The position numbers and the translations under genes were made by a program. Shown here piece by piece: positions 1-8,411 of a stretch of DNA of 64,000 bases. This DNA comes from RYN-133 sp963754285 (GTDB taxonomy: Bacteria > Actinomycetota > Actinomycetes > Mycobacteriales > Jatrophihabitantaceae). The stretch spans positions 186,001 to 250,000 of the forward strand of contig CAVWFN010000002.1 of assembly GCA_963754285.1 (NCBI GenBank). Direction: 5' to 3'. How positions within the stretch are numbered: position 1 is the stretch's first letter; the number at the start of each line of letters is the position of its first letter. The notes beneath the pieces were generated by a model that worked only from the letters and a program-made list of their open reading frames with translations, did no database searches and had not been told where the DNA came from.

Positions 1-67
1 CGCTGCCGCCGAAGCCTGAGCCGATGACGACGATGTCGCAGTGCTCGGTCGCGGGCGCCGCGCTCAT
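1..67 (-). CDS. FAD-dependent oxidoreductase, N-terminal fragment
   Basis: Only the first 22 codons lie in the window. They read MSAAPATEHCDIVVIGSGFG and then GS. The GxGxxG stretch directly after the N-terminus is the ADP-binding turn of a Rossmann-type flavoprotein. The form DIVVIGSGFGGS is typical of GMC/cholesterol-oxidase-like enzymes, but too little is present to name a substrate. Its ATG overlaps the TGA of the upstream TetR gene (ATGA), so the two are probably translated from one mRNA. Confidence 0.6.
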   Translation of the reverse strand, partial: MSAAPATEHCDIVVIGSGFGGS

Positions 68-711
68 CGCGCTACCAACGCCGGCGCGAACATCGTCGCG
101 AGCAGGCGGCGAGCGCGCCGCGACCGTTCGGGCGCGCTGACGTCGTAGAGCGCCAGACCGGCGTCCAGTCCGGGCTCGCACTGCGCGAGCGCGAGTTGGG
201 GGAGCAGCAGGACGAGCATCGAAACCAGCGCGTCGATGTCGGCGTCGGCGGCGAGATCACCCGACTCGATCGCCGAGGCGAGCAGCGGACGCAACCCCTG
301 TGCGTAGAGCCGGTGCACGGGCTCGCGAACCGCCTGGCGGATCTCGGGGTCGAGTTCCATCGTTGTCGCCGCGGTGACACCACGCTCGAGTGGGTGGGTG
401 GCCATGTGGTGCATCCACACGTCGACGAGGTTGCCGAGATGATCGATGAATGCGACGCCGGCCGGAGCCGGCGTGAGGTAAGGCGCCATCGCCGCGTAGA
501 TCTCCACCGACGTGTGTTCGGCAACATGGGCGAAGAAGTCGAACTTGTCGTCGAAGTACTGGAACAGCGAGCCCTTGGCCACGCCCGCCTCACGCGCGAT
601 GACGTTGAGGCTGCCTGCGGAGTAGCCATGGGTGCCGAACTCGGCCATCGCGGCGCGCAGCACGCGCTCGCGGCGCCGCTCGTCCAAGTTGACCCACGTC
701 GGTTTTGGCAT
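64..711 (-). CDS. TetR family transcriptional regulator
   Basis: The 215-residue protein has a TetR helix-turn-helix at about residues 12-60, including the signature KGSLFQYFDDK near residue 46, and a divergent helical C-terminal ligand domain. TetR proteins are dimeric repressors released by small ligands. The gene is divergent from a flavin monooxygenase and overlaps by 4 bp the start of a downstream flavoprotein. A perfect 8-bp-arm palindrome sits at its own promoter, so it probably controls both directions and itself. The effector cannot be read from the sequence. The start is supported by TAAGAT-N6-ATG. Confidence 0.9.
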   Translation of the reverse strand: MPKPTWVNLDERRRERVLRAAMAEFGTHGYSAGSLNVIAREAGVAKGSLFQYFDDKFDFFAHVAEHTSVEIYAAMAPYLTPAPAGVAFIDHLGNLVDVWMHHMATHPLERGVTAATTMELDPEIRQAVREPVHRLYAQGLRPLLASAIESGDLAADADIDALVSMLVLLLPQLALAQCEPGLDAGLALYDVSAPERSRRARRLLATMFAPALVAR

Positions 712-717
712 AGGGTC

Positions 718-723
718 ATCTTA
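718..723 (-). promoter_or_regulatory. -10 hexamer TAAGAT of the TetR gene
   Basis: TAAGAT lies 6 nt before the ATG of the TetR gene, which predicts a leaderless transcript. It overlaps the first two bases of the palindrome at 722-739, so a bound repressor would block it. Confidence 0.55.
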
Positions 724-739
724 TGACCACCTGGTCATA
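722..739. promoter_or_regulatory. Palindromic operator for the TetR regulator
   Basis: TATGACCACCTGGTCATA has two perfect 8-bp arms (TATGACCA and TGGTCATA) around a 2-bp centre. It lies in the 51-bp gap between the divergent TetR and monooxygenase genes and overlaps the TetR -10 hexamer. This is the size and placement expected of a TetR operator. Binding by this particular regulator is inferred from position. Confidence 0.75.
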
Positions 740-762
740 CCGCAAGCCGAGGAGATCACATC

Positions 763-2085
763 GTGCGCGTCGCCATTGTCGGAGCCGGATCGTCCGGTAT
801 CGCTGCCTGCCAGGTGCTGCAGGCACGCGGCATCGACTTCGACTGCTACGAGGTCGGGTCCGAGGTCGGGGGCAACTGGCGCTACCTCAACGACAACGGC
901 ATGTCCTCGTCGTACCGGTCGCTGCACATCAACACCTCGCGCGAGATCATGGAGTACGCGTCGTTCCCGATGAGCGACGAGTACCCGACCTATCCGAACC
1001 ATGTGCAGATCGCGCACTACTTCGACACCTTCGTCGACCACTTCGGCTTCCGCGACCGCATCCAATTCCGCACGACCGTCACGTCCGTCACGAAGGCGTC
1101 CGACGGATGGGACGTCACGGTGCAGCGCCGCGGTTCCGACGACACGCAGACGCAACGTTACGACGCGGTGCTCGTCGCGAACGGCCACCACTGGGACGCG
1201 CGCCTGCCGGAGCCGGCGTTCCCTGGCTCGGACACCTTCACCGGGCGACAACTCCATTCGCACGACTACAAGGACTTCGACGGGTTCGAGGGCAAGCGGG
1301 TGCTGGTGCTCGGCATCGGCAACTCGGCGTGCGACATCGCTGTCGAGACGTCGAAGGTCAGCGAGCGCACGTTCCTGGCGATGCGCCGCGGCGCGCATGT
1401 CGTCCCGAAGTATCTGTTCGGCATTCCCACCGATCACCTGACGACCTCGCCGCTCGCGCAGTCGCCGTTCCTGTGGTCGAAGCGCCTCGGGTTGTCGCTG
1501 CTGTTGCGCCTGTCGCGCGGCAAGATCACGAAGTACGGGCTGCCACAGCCCGACCACCACGTGCTCGCCGCCCACCCGACGATCAGTGACGACATCCTCA
1601 CGCGGCTCGGTCACGGCGACATCGCGGTCAAGCCGAACATCGAACGCCTCGACGGCGACAAGGTGTTCTTCACCGACGGCACGTCCGAGGTGATCGACGT
1701 GATCGTCTACTGCACCGGCTACAAGATCACGTTCCCGTTCCTCGACACCACGGTCATCGACGCCGTCGACAACCAGATCGAGCTGTTCCACCGCGTCGTC
1801 GACCCGGACAACCCCGGGCTCTACTTCATCGGCCTCGTCCAACCGCTCGGTGCGATCATGCCGCTCGCCGAAGCGCAGTCGGAATGGGTCGCGGACCTGC
1901 TCGACGGCAGTGCAGAGCTCCCGTCCCCGACCGTGATGCGACGCGAGATCGCGCAGTACCACCGCGCCGTCGCTCGCCGCTACATCGCGTCGAAGCGGCA
2001 CACCATCCAGGTCGACTTCCTCGAGCACCTCGCTGAGATCAAGAAGGTCCGCCGACTGACCAAGGCCGCAGCCGCCGGCGGGTGA
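763..2085 (+). CDS. Flavin-containing monooxygenase (FMO-like)
   Basis: The 440-residue protein starts with an FAD-binding GxGxxG (VGAGSSG, residues 6-12) and has a second NADPH-binding motif (LGIGNSA, about 182-188). Between them lies FTGRQLHSHDY (about 159-169), which fits the FMO fingerprint FxGxxxHxxxY rather than the Baeyer-Villiger form ending in W. Enzymes of this class insert one oxygen atom from O2 into N, S or ketone substrates. The gene is divergent from the TetR gene, which suggests inducible degradation or detoxification. Its stop overlaps a GTG in the next frame, but the downstream gene more likely starts at 2133. Confidence 0.88.
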   Translation: MRVAIVGAGSSGIAACQVLQARGIDFDCYEVGSEVGGNWRYLNDNGMSSSYRSLHINTSREIMEYASFPMSDEYPTYPNHVQIAHYFDTFVDHFGFRDRIQFRTTVTSVTKASDGWDVTVQRRGSDDTQTQRYDAVLVANGHHWDARLPEPAFPGSDTFTGRQLHSHDYKDFDGFEGKRVLVLGIGNSACDIAVETSKVSERTFLAMRRGAHVVPKYLFGIPTDHLTTSPLAQSPFLWSKRLGLSLLLRLSRGKITKYGLPQPDHHVLAAHPTISDDILTRLGHGDIAVKPNIERLDGDKVFFTDGTSEVIDVIVYCTGYKITFPFLDTTVIDAVDNQIELFHRVVDPDNPGLYFIGLVQPLGAIMPLAEAQSEWVADLLDGSAELPSPTVMRREIAQYHRAVARRYIASKRHTIQVDFLEHLAEIKKVRRLTKAAAAGG

Positions 2086-2132
2086 TCGAACGACCGGATC
2101 GGACGCCACAGATGCCAAGTCCCGTAGGACAC

Positions 2133-2945
2133 ATGTCGGCTCCGCCCTCAGAGCAGGTTCTGGGCGTCTTCGGGCTGTCCGGACCAGCGGTGCCGCTGAC
2201 CGGTGGACAACGCACTGCATGGCGGGTCGGACGCGCCGTTCTGAAGTTCAGCGATCTGACCGCGGAGGCCGTGCAGTGGCAGTCTGACGTTCTGCACACC
2301 GTCGACGGAGCCACGCCGTTCCGGGTGTCACCTCCTCGTCCTGCCATCGACGGGCGATGGGTCGTGTCCGGTTGGTCTGCCTGGAGGTGGGAACCGGGAC
2401 ACCACGTGGCTGGTCAATGGCCCCGGATCGTGGAGGTGGGTTCTCACCTCCACGCCGCTATAGCCGAAGTCGAGCCGCCCGAATGGTTGCTGACTCGCAA
2501 GGACATCTGGGCCGTCGCCGACCGTGTTGCGTGGGGCGAGTCGCCCACCGACGACTACGTCGGCGTTCGCCACATCGCACAGCTTCGTGACGCGCTGCGC
2601 GACGTCACTGGTCGACGGCAACTCGTCCACGGCGACCTCACGGGGAATGTGCTGTTCCACGATGACCTGCCGCCGCTCATCATCGACCTGTCGCCCTACC
2701 TGCGACCCACCGCGTTCGCGTCAGCGGTCGTCGTGGCGGACGCACTCGCCTTCGAGAACGCTGCCGACGATGTCGTCGACCTGCTGGCGAACACGCCAGA
2801 TGGCGTCCAGTACCTACTACGAGCGTTGATCTTCCGCATAATCGCCGATCACCTGAACCAGCGCGACCGCGCCGCACCGGACACGGGCGCCGATCCTTAC
2901 CTCGCTCCCGTCGACATCGCGCTACGACTCGCACTCGGCCGGTGA
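2133..2945 (+). CDS. Aminoglycoside-phosphotransferase-like protein (TIGR02569 family)
   Basis: About 270 residues with a kinase-like fold. The catalytic loop HGDLTGNVLF (about residue 165) and the metal-binding IDLSPYLRP (about 183) match the Brenner motif and DFG-equivalent of the APH family. The sequence resembles the uncharacterised actinobacterial family TIGR02569, whose substrate is unknown. An in-frame GTG at 2082 would overlap the monooxygenase stop, and an ATG exists at 2112. I prefer ATG 2133 because the text from there (MSAPPSEQVLGVFGL) looks like the family N-terminus and a purine-rich TAGGAC precedes it. Confidence 0.75.
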   Translation: MSAPPSEQVLGVFGLSGPAVPLTGGQRTAWRVGRAVLKFSDLTAEAVQWQSDVLHTVDGATPFRVSPPRPAIDGRWVVSGWSAWRWEPGHHVAGQWPRIVEVGSHLHAAIAEVEPPEWLLTRKDIWAVADRVAWGESPTDDYVGVRHIAQLRDALRDVTGRRQLVHGDLTGNVLFHDDLPPLIIDLSPYLRPTAFASAVVVADALAFENAADDVVDLLANTPDGVQYLLRALIFRIIADHLNQRDRAAPDTGADPYLAPVDIALRLALGR

Positions 2946-3111
2946 GTTGAGAAGCCCGGACGGAGCAATCCCACCCGCGGTCCTTGCAGCCGGCAACATC
3001 GTCGACCCGAGCAGCGCCTCCGCCTCACCGTAGGACTCCGAAAGATCGATGGCCGCTGGATCGTCGTCCACGAGCATCACTCGTTCACAGACATCACCTG
3101 AGGCGGCGCCG

Positions 3112-4098
3112 CTACGCGAGCAGATACGGCAGGCGCTCACGCAGGAACGTCCGCGGGAACTCTTCGCGCAGCCGCCACAACCCGGCGTCGATCACGAAGT
3201 GCGCCATCGACAGTCCGAGGAACACGCCGTACAGGCCGCGAAGCGGCGCCGCAGCCGAGTGCAGATGCGACATCTGGCTGAGCGCGAGTCCGAGCAGGGC
3301 AGCCACGTTCACGAGGACGAGCAGCGCGGTCGGACGATCGGGCCCGCCCGCCGCGACGAGTGACATCAACAGCAGGTACTGGAATCCGTGCGCGATCGTC
3401 ACACCGGCGACGGCCGCGTACGGCGAGTGGAACAACCAGATCGGCGCGAAGAACACCAGCGACAACAGATACACACCGACGACGACCCGATCGCGACGGC
3501 GCTCGTGGCGTAGCCCGAACACGCCCATCGCAACGCCGACGCAGAACACAGCGAGGCCGAGCAGGAACGCGACGTCCGTGCGAGGTGTGGCGTCGAGGGC
3601 GAGCAGTTGCGGACGGCCGAGGACACCGAGGATCGCGCCGACGCCGGCCACAGCCAACGCACGACGCTCGAGCAACGACAACGGTGACGCCCCGCGCGCC
3701 CGTGCAGCGAGTGCTGCGACACCGAGGTTCTGCTTCTGGAAATGGAAGAACTGCCAGGCGAAGAACGCAAGCAAGGCCCACTGCAGGGTTCGCGGACTCA
3801 TCATCGCGGCGAGCGCGACCGAACCGATGACCAGGCCGATCGGAACCCACACGTACCGCACCCGGTGCTTACTCATGTGCACGCGCACCTCGCGGACCGC
3901 GTAGAACCACGCGGACGAAGCGACGTGCATCGACGAGCCGACGAAGAGCAGCAGCGTCAGTGCGGACCCTGCCGACGCGGATCCGCTCGGCGCCATCGCA
4001 GCCGCCGCCACGATGGGCGCGACCGTCGCGAGCACGAGCGCCGCGAGCACTGCGCGCGTGCCACCGCGTACGGCGACCGTGGTGTCAACCACCACCAC
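3112..4098 (-). CDS. Polytopic membrane protein of unknown function
   Basis: The 328-residue protein has roughly eight hydrophobic segments. Histidines recur at membrane edges: FFHFQKQN (about 137), AHGFQYLL (about 232) and AHFVID (about 296). Clustered intramembrane histidines can bind metal or haem, but I do not recognise the family. The GTG start lies 14 bp inside the end of the upstream small membrane protein gene, so the two are likely cotranscribed and coupled. The C-terminus ends in RLPYLLA. Confidence 0.7.
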   Translation of the reverse strand: MVVVDTTVAVRGGTRAVLAALVLATVAPIVAAAAMAPSGSASAGSALTLLLFVGSSMHVASSAWFYAVREVRVHMSKHRVRYVWVPIGLVIGSVALAAMMSPRTLQWALLAFFAWQFFHFQKQNLGVAALAARARGASPLSLLERRALAVAGVGAILGVLGRPQLLALDATPRTDVAFLLGLAVFCVGVAMGVFGLRHERRRDRVVVGVYLLSLVFFAPIWLFHSPYAAVAGVTIAHGFQYLLLMSLVAAGGPDRPTALLVLVNVAALLGLALSQMSHLHSAAAPLRGLYGVFLGLSMAHFVIDAGLWRLREEFPRTFLRERLPYLLA

Positions 4099-4297
4099 AG
4101 CCGCCGACGGGGTCGGCGAACGCGCTGTTCAGGACGAAGAGCCCGATGAGGCCGAGGACGATCGCCGTGCCGAGCACGAGAGTCCAGAGCAGCCACGGCG
4201 CCATGCCGCTCGGCTCCTTGGGCGGTGGCGGGGGCGCCCCCGGGTCATAGAGCTGGACGCGACCCGGTTCGGCAACACTGCCGTCGAAGTCAATCAT
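4085..4297 (-). CDS. Small proline-rich single-span membrane protein
   Basis: The 70-residue protein has a proline-rich stretch (GAPPPPPKEP, about 25-34), one transmembrane helix (about 38-60) and a tail ending GGCGGG. A strong Shine-Dalgarno GGAGGGAG precedes the ATG. It overlaps the 328-residue membrane protein gene by 14 bp, which suggests the two act together. The single cysteine in the glycine-rich tail could be a ligand or modification site. The function is unknown. Confidence 0.65.
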   Translation of the reverse strand: MIDFDGSVAEPGRVQLYDPGAPPPPPKEPSGMAPWLLWTLVLGTAIVLGLIGLFVLNSAFADPVGGCGGG

Positions 4298-4388
4298 GCT
4301 GATCTCCCTCCAAGATCCGCTAGGCGAAGACTAGGCGGGCGACGTGCGCCACGCATCGCATTCGACACGGCACGCGCACAGCCACCTC

Positions 4389-6275
4389 TCACCCGGTGGC
4401 GGCCTGCAACAAGGTGATCAGTCGCGTGCGCCGGGGGAGCGCGCCGATCTGGCGTACTGCACGGACGAGTGCGGGCCCGGCTGCGTGGACGACGGACAGA
4501 TGCAGCTGCGCGCGGGTCAGCGCGGTGTAGACCAGCGGACGCGACAGCATCGTCGTGGCCTCGGGCGGGAGCACCACGACCACAGCAGGGAACTCCGAGC
4601 CTTGCGCCCGGTGCACTGTGATCGCCCAGCCGTGCAGCAGGTCGGCCAACGCCTTGCCCTTGACCGCAGCCGGTCCCGATGCGAACTCGACGACGACCGT
4701 GCCGTCGGGTTCGACCTCGTCGACCGTGCCGACCTCGCCATTGGCATAACCGAACGGCTCGGCCTCGGGATGGTTCGCCGTCGCCACCACGCGGTCACCG
4801 GCATCGAAGCGACCACGTCCGGCCCCGGGGTTGAGCGCGGCCTTGAGCACCGCGTTCAGCGCCTGCGTCCCGGCACCGCCGCGGTGCACCGGCGTGACGA
4901 CCTGCACCTGATCAGCCGGAACTCCGAGCGCACGCGGGATCGAGTCGGTCACCAGCTGTACGACGCGATGCGCAGCCTCGGCCGAGCCCCGAGCCGGGAC
5001 GATGACGACCTCGTGTGTCGGATCCGAGACTGCGGGCAACTCGCCCGTGCGCACCGACGAGGCCAGCCGAGCGATCGATCCGCCCTCGGCCTGCCGGTAC
5101 AGCGTCGTCAGCTCGGTGACGTGCACGGAACCCGAATCGATCAGGTCGCCCAACACCCGTCCCGGCCCGATGGACGGAAGCTGCGCGGCGTCGCCGACGA
5201 ACACCAGGTGCGTCCCGTCCGAGCACGCCGACAACAGGGCCTCGGCGAGCTCCACGTCCAGCATCGAGGTCTCGTCGACAACCACGACGTCCTCGTCGAG
5301 CGGCCAGTCCTCGCCGCGGGCGAAGCGTCCGTCGAAGGACACCGCGTCGCCGGACTGACGAGGTTGCGCGCCGAGCAGCCGATGCAGCGTCGATGCCGGC
5401 GACTTGCACAGCTCCTCGAGCCGTTTGGCCGCGCGTCCGGTCGGCGCTGCGAGCGCAACCGACTTGCCGGTCTTCTCGGCCAGTTCGACGAGAGTGGCGA
5501 CCGTGCGGCTCTTACCCGTGCCAGGACCACCGGTGAGCACCGAGACACCCTCGCGCAGCGCCGCCTGGACAGCGTCGCGTTGCGCTTCGTCGAGACCGCG
5601 TGCCGGCACCTTTGCCTTGATCGGCGCGGCCGAAGCGAGCAACCGGGCGATGCCCTCGGCGATCCCGTCCTCGGCCTGGGCGAGGCGCGCCGGTGAGAGC
5701 AACCCGTCGCCTACCTCGATCACGAACGCCCCTTCGAGCGCCGCAGTGATCGCCTCGTCCGCATCGGCCACGCTGAACTCGCGCAGCGCATCGACGACGT
5801 TGTCGCGCGCGGTCACCGTATGTCCCTCGCGTGCCTCGCGGGCCAGGACGAATGCGACGAGCGCGCGCGAACGCCGGGTGTCGTCGCGCCGCACACCCGG
5901 AATCGCGACGCGCGCGACCCGGTCGGCATCGGCGAGGGTCACGCCGTGCAAGGCCAGCAGCCGCCACGGATCATCGCGCAGCAGCCGCGGCGCGGGCGGA
6001 CCGAACAGATCAACCACTCGCGTCGCCAGCCGCGGCTCGACACCGGCCGGGATGAGCATCTCGAGCACCTCGTACACCGGCGCCGCGCCCAGATAGGACG
6101 AGAACAACCGTCCGGCGCGGACGGAGCCGACCTTGGGCAGGCGTTCGAGGTTGCTCGCAGTGACGTCCTGCGGCCCGTCGATGCCGTGATCGGCCAGCAG
6201 GCCCGCGAGCGTCTTGCCCAGACCGGGCCACAGCCCTGCAGCGCAGAACGCCTCGAAGACAGGATCAGGTGACAT
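4389..6275 (-). CDS. RecD-type ATP-dependent DNA helicase (RecD2-like)
   Basis: The 628-residue protein has an N-terminal helix-hairpin-helix (LPKVGSVRAG, about 43), Walker A GGPGTGKS (about 247), Walker B VVVVDETSMLD (about 328) and the C-terminal motif VHRAQGSEF (about 552) of superfamily 1B helicases. This is the RecD2 layout: 5'-3' DNA unwinding without a RecBC partner. No recB or recC is nearby, which agrees with a stand-alone helicase in DNA repair. It is followed after 13 bp on the same strand by nothing coupled; the upstream aldo/keto reductase ends 14 bp before it and could share its transcript. Confidence 0.88.
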   Translation of the reverse strand: MSPDPVFEAFCAAGLWPGLGKTLAGLLADHGIDGPQDVTASNLERLPKVGSVRAGRLFSSYLGAAPVYEVLEMLIPAGVEPRLATRVVDLFGPPAPRLLRDDPWRLLALHGVTLADADRVARVAIPGVRRDDTRRSRALVAFVLAREAREGHTVTARDNVVDALREFSVADADEAITAALEGAFVIEVGDGLLSPARLAQAEDGIAEGIARLLASAAPIKAKVPARGLDEAQRDAVQAALREGVSVLTGGPGTGKSRTVATLVELAEKTGKSVALAAPTGRAAKRLEELCKSPASTLHRLLGAQPRQSGDAVSFDGRFARGEDWPLDEDVVVVDETSMLDVELAEALLSACSDGTHLVFVGDAAQLPSIGPGRVLGDLIDSGSVHVTELTTLYRQAEGGSIARLASSVRTGELPAVSDPTHEVVIVPARGSAEAAHRVVQLVTDSIPRALGVPADQVQVVTPVHRGGAGTQALNAVLKAALNPGAGRGRFDAGDRVVATANHPEAEPFGYANGEVGTVDEVEPDGTVVVEFASGPAAVKGKALADLLHGWAITVHRAQGSEFPAVVVVLPPEATTMLSRPLVYTALTRAQLHLSVVHAAGPALVRAVRQIGALPRRTRLITLLQAATG

Positions 6276-6288
6276 CAGGCCGCATCGG

Positions 6289-7257
6289 TCAGTCGACGTC
6301 CTCCGGGTACCCGAACTCGGGTGCGCTCACGTCGTCGAGGGCAACGCGGATCTCGTGAGGCAGATCGAGGGTTTCGCAGACCAGTTGCGCGGTGAGCTGG
6401 CCGAGGGTGCGAGCACCGAGCACGGGAGCCACGACTCCGGGACGATCACGCAACCACGCGAGAGCGACCGCGACGGGCGAGGTCGCCAGGCCGTCGGCTG
6501 CCGTCGCGACCGCCTCGACGATGCCGGCGGTGCGGGGCGCTTCGGTCATCGGCAGTGGACGGTTCGCACCGGCGGCGCGCGAGTCGGCAGGAACGCCGCC
6601 GCGGTACTTACCGGTGAGGACGCCGCCACCGAGCGGTGACCAGGGAAAGATGCCGACACCGAGTTCGTCGCACGCAGGGACGACCTCGCGTTCGATCCCG
6701 CGATCGAGCAACGAGTACCGCAGTTGGTTCGCGACGACCGGTGCCCGGCCGGGCACCGCACGCTGCCAGGTCGCCGCACGGCCGATGCGCCAGCCGCTGT
6801 AGTTCGACACACCCGTGTAGCGCACCTTGCCGGACTGCACCGCCGCGTCGAGCGCCGACAGTGTCTCGTCGAAGGGAACCGAGTCGTCGATGTTGTGCAC
6901 GTACCAGAGGTCGACGTAGTCGGTGCCGAGCTTGCGCAGCGACTCGTCCAACTGACGCAGCAGCGCACCGCGCGAGCAGTCGACGTAGCGTCCCTCGGCG
7001 GTGCGGGTGATGCCTGCCTTGGTCGCGATCACGAGATCGGCGCGCGGTACGACGTCGGCGAGCAGCTGCCCCAACAGCTCCTCGGTCTCGCCGTAGCCGT
7101 AGGACGCGGCGGTGTCGACAAGTGTGCCGCCGGCGTCATGAAAGGTGACCAATTGGGCGGCTGCCTCGTCGGCGTCGGTCTCGACGCCCCAAGTCATCGT
7201 GCCGAGCGCGAGGTGGCTCACCTTCAGCCCGCTGCGTCCCACTGTGCGCTGTTCCAC
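6289..7257 (-). CDS. Aldo/keto reductase
   Basis: The 322-residue protein is an NADPH-dependent (alpha/beta)8-barrel reductase. The catalytic tetrad is visible: Asp and Tyr in VDTAASYGYGE (about 47-57), Lys in IATKAG (about 79) and His in LWYVHN (about 117). The C-terminal half carries the strand-loop typical of AKR cofactor binding (LGARTLGQL). The carbonyl substrate is unknown. It is transcribed away from the LLM-class oxidoreductase gene with a 61-bp gap between the starts. Confidence 0.88.
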   Translation of the reverse strand: MEQRTVGRSGLKVSHLALGTMTWGVETDADEAAAQLVTFHDAGGTLVDTAASYGYGETEELLGQLLADVVPRADLVIATKAGITRTAEGRYVDCSRGALLRQLDESLRKLGTDYVDLWYVHNIDDSVPFDETLSALDAAVQSGKVRYTGVSNYSGWRIGRAATWQRAVPGRAPVVANQLRYSLLDRGIEREVVPACDELGVGIFPWSPLGGGVLTGKYRGGVPADSRAAGANRPLPMTEAPRTAGIVEAVATAADGLATSPVAVALAWLRDRPGVVAPVLGARTLGQLTAQLVCETLDLPHEIRVALDDVSAPEFGYPEDVD

Positions 7258-7306
7258 GCTGTGAAGCTACCGGCTCGGCCGGTCAGGTCCGCCGCGGCAC
7301 GACGGC

Positions 7307-7312
7307 TATGGT
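7307..7312 (+). promoter_or_regulatory. -10 hexamer TATGGT of the LLM oxidoreductase gene
   Basis: TATGGT is followed by 6 nt and the GTG start at 7319, which predicts a leaderless mRNA. No Shine-Dalgarno sequence precedes the GTG. Confidence 0.5.
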
Positions 7313-7318
7313 TGCGCG

Positions 7319-8359
7319 GTGCAACTCGGACTGAACATCGGCTACGGCGGGACGGCGGAAACGCTCCAGATCGCGCAGGAGGCCGATCGGCTCGGTTATT
7401 CGGTCGCCTGGGCCGCCGAGGCGTACGGCACCGACGCCGTGACGGTGCTCACGTGGATCGCCGCGCAGACCGAGCACATCGACGTCGGCAGCGCGATCCT
7501 GCAGATCCCGGCACGCACGCCCACGATGACCGCGATGACCGCGGCCACGCTCGATCTGCTGTCCAACGGACGGTTCCGGCTCGGCTTGGGACTGTCCGGT
7601 CCGCAGGTGGCCGAGGGTTGGCACGGCGTGCCGTATGCCAAACCGCTGGGACGCACCCGTGAGTACGTCGACATCGTCAAGCTCGCGTTGTCGCGGCAGC
7701 GCGTTCAGTACGACGGGCCGACCTACACGCTGCCGCTGCCGGACGGACCGGGCAAGGCGCTGCATCTCATGCTGCATCCGGTGCGCGATCACATTCCGCT
7801 CTACATCGCATCGATCGGCCCGAAGAACCTCGAACTGACCGGCGAGCTCGCCGACGGCTGGCTGGCAGTGTTCTTCGCGCCGACCTTCGCGAGCGAACTT
7901 CTCGATCACCTTGCAGCCGGCCGGGCCAAGGTCGGCAAGACGCTCGAGGGATTCGACATCGTCCCGACCGCGCCGCTGGTCGTCGGCGACGACGTCGAGG
8001 CGTGTGCGAACAACGTGCGGCACTACGCCGCGCTCTACGTCGGCGGCATGGGCAGTCGCGAGCACAACTTCTACAACGCGCTCGCTGTGCGGATGGGGTA
8101 CGGCGATGCCGCCGCCGCCGTGCAGGACCGGTACCTCGCCAAGGACTACGAGGGTGCTGCCGCGGCTGTCCCGTTCGAGTTCGTCGACTCGACCGCTCTG
8201 CTGGGCCCGGTCGACCGAATCGCCGAGCGCATGGCCGAATTCGCCGCAGCGGGCGTCACAAATCTGGCTATTTCGCCGTTCGGCTGGACGACAGAGGAGA
8301 AGATGGCTTCCCTGGAAGCTGCTATGAACGCACTTCAGAAATCAGGCGCCGCTACATGA
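7319..8359 (+). CDS. LLM-class F420-dependent oxidoreductase
   Basis: The 346-residue protein is a luciferase-like (beta/alpha)8-barrel. It begins MQLGLNIGYGG, and the segments LDLLSNGRFRLGLGLSGPQV and YIASIGPKNLELTGELADGW are typical of actinobacterial F420-dependent members. Such enzymes carry out hydride transfers with F420 on secondary metabolites or lipids. The substrate is unknown. The GTG start is chosen because the -10 hexamer sits 6 nt upstream and no other start fits. Confidence 0.85.
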   Translation: MQLGLNIGYGGTAETLQIAQEADRLGYSVAWAAEAYGTDAVTVLTWIAAQTEHIDVGSAILQIPARTPTMTAMTAATLDLLSNGRFRLGLGLSGPQVAEGWHGVPYAKPLGRTREYVDIVKLALSRQRVQYDGPTYTLPLPDGPGKALHLMLHPVRDHIPLYIASIGPKNLELTGELADGWLAVFFAPTFASELLDHLAAGRAKVGKTLEGFDIVPTAPLVVGDDVEACANNVRHYAALYVGGMGSREHNFYNALAVRMGYGDAAAAVQDRYLAKDYEGAAAAVPFEFVDSTALLGPVDRIAERMAEFAAAGVTNLAISPFGWTTEEKMASLEAAMNALQKSGAAT

Positions 8360-8411
8360 TCTACACCCCAACGAATTCCTCGCTTCGCTCCCAATTCGCC
8401 GGGGACCCCGA

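Noticed and set aside
721..2220. Long open frame on the minus strand opposite the flavin monooxygenase
   Set aside because: It is Arg/Val/Asp-rich with no motif and lies exactly opposite a convincing FMO; high GC content keeps such frames open.
2922..3140. 72-codon minus-strand frame with VMLVDDDPAAIDLSESYGEA
   Set aside because: It looks less random than other shadows and could be a gene remnant, but it has no SD, no recognisable domain and overlaps the 3' end of both neighbours.
4344..5696. 450-codon plus-strand frame opposite the RecD helicase
   Set aside because: Complementary-strand shadow of a well-supported helicase; composition is His/Arg-rich without domains.
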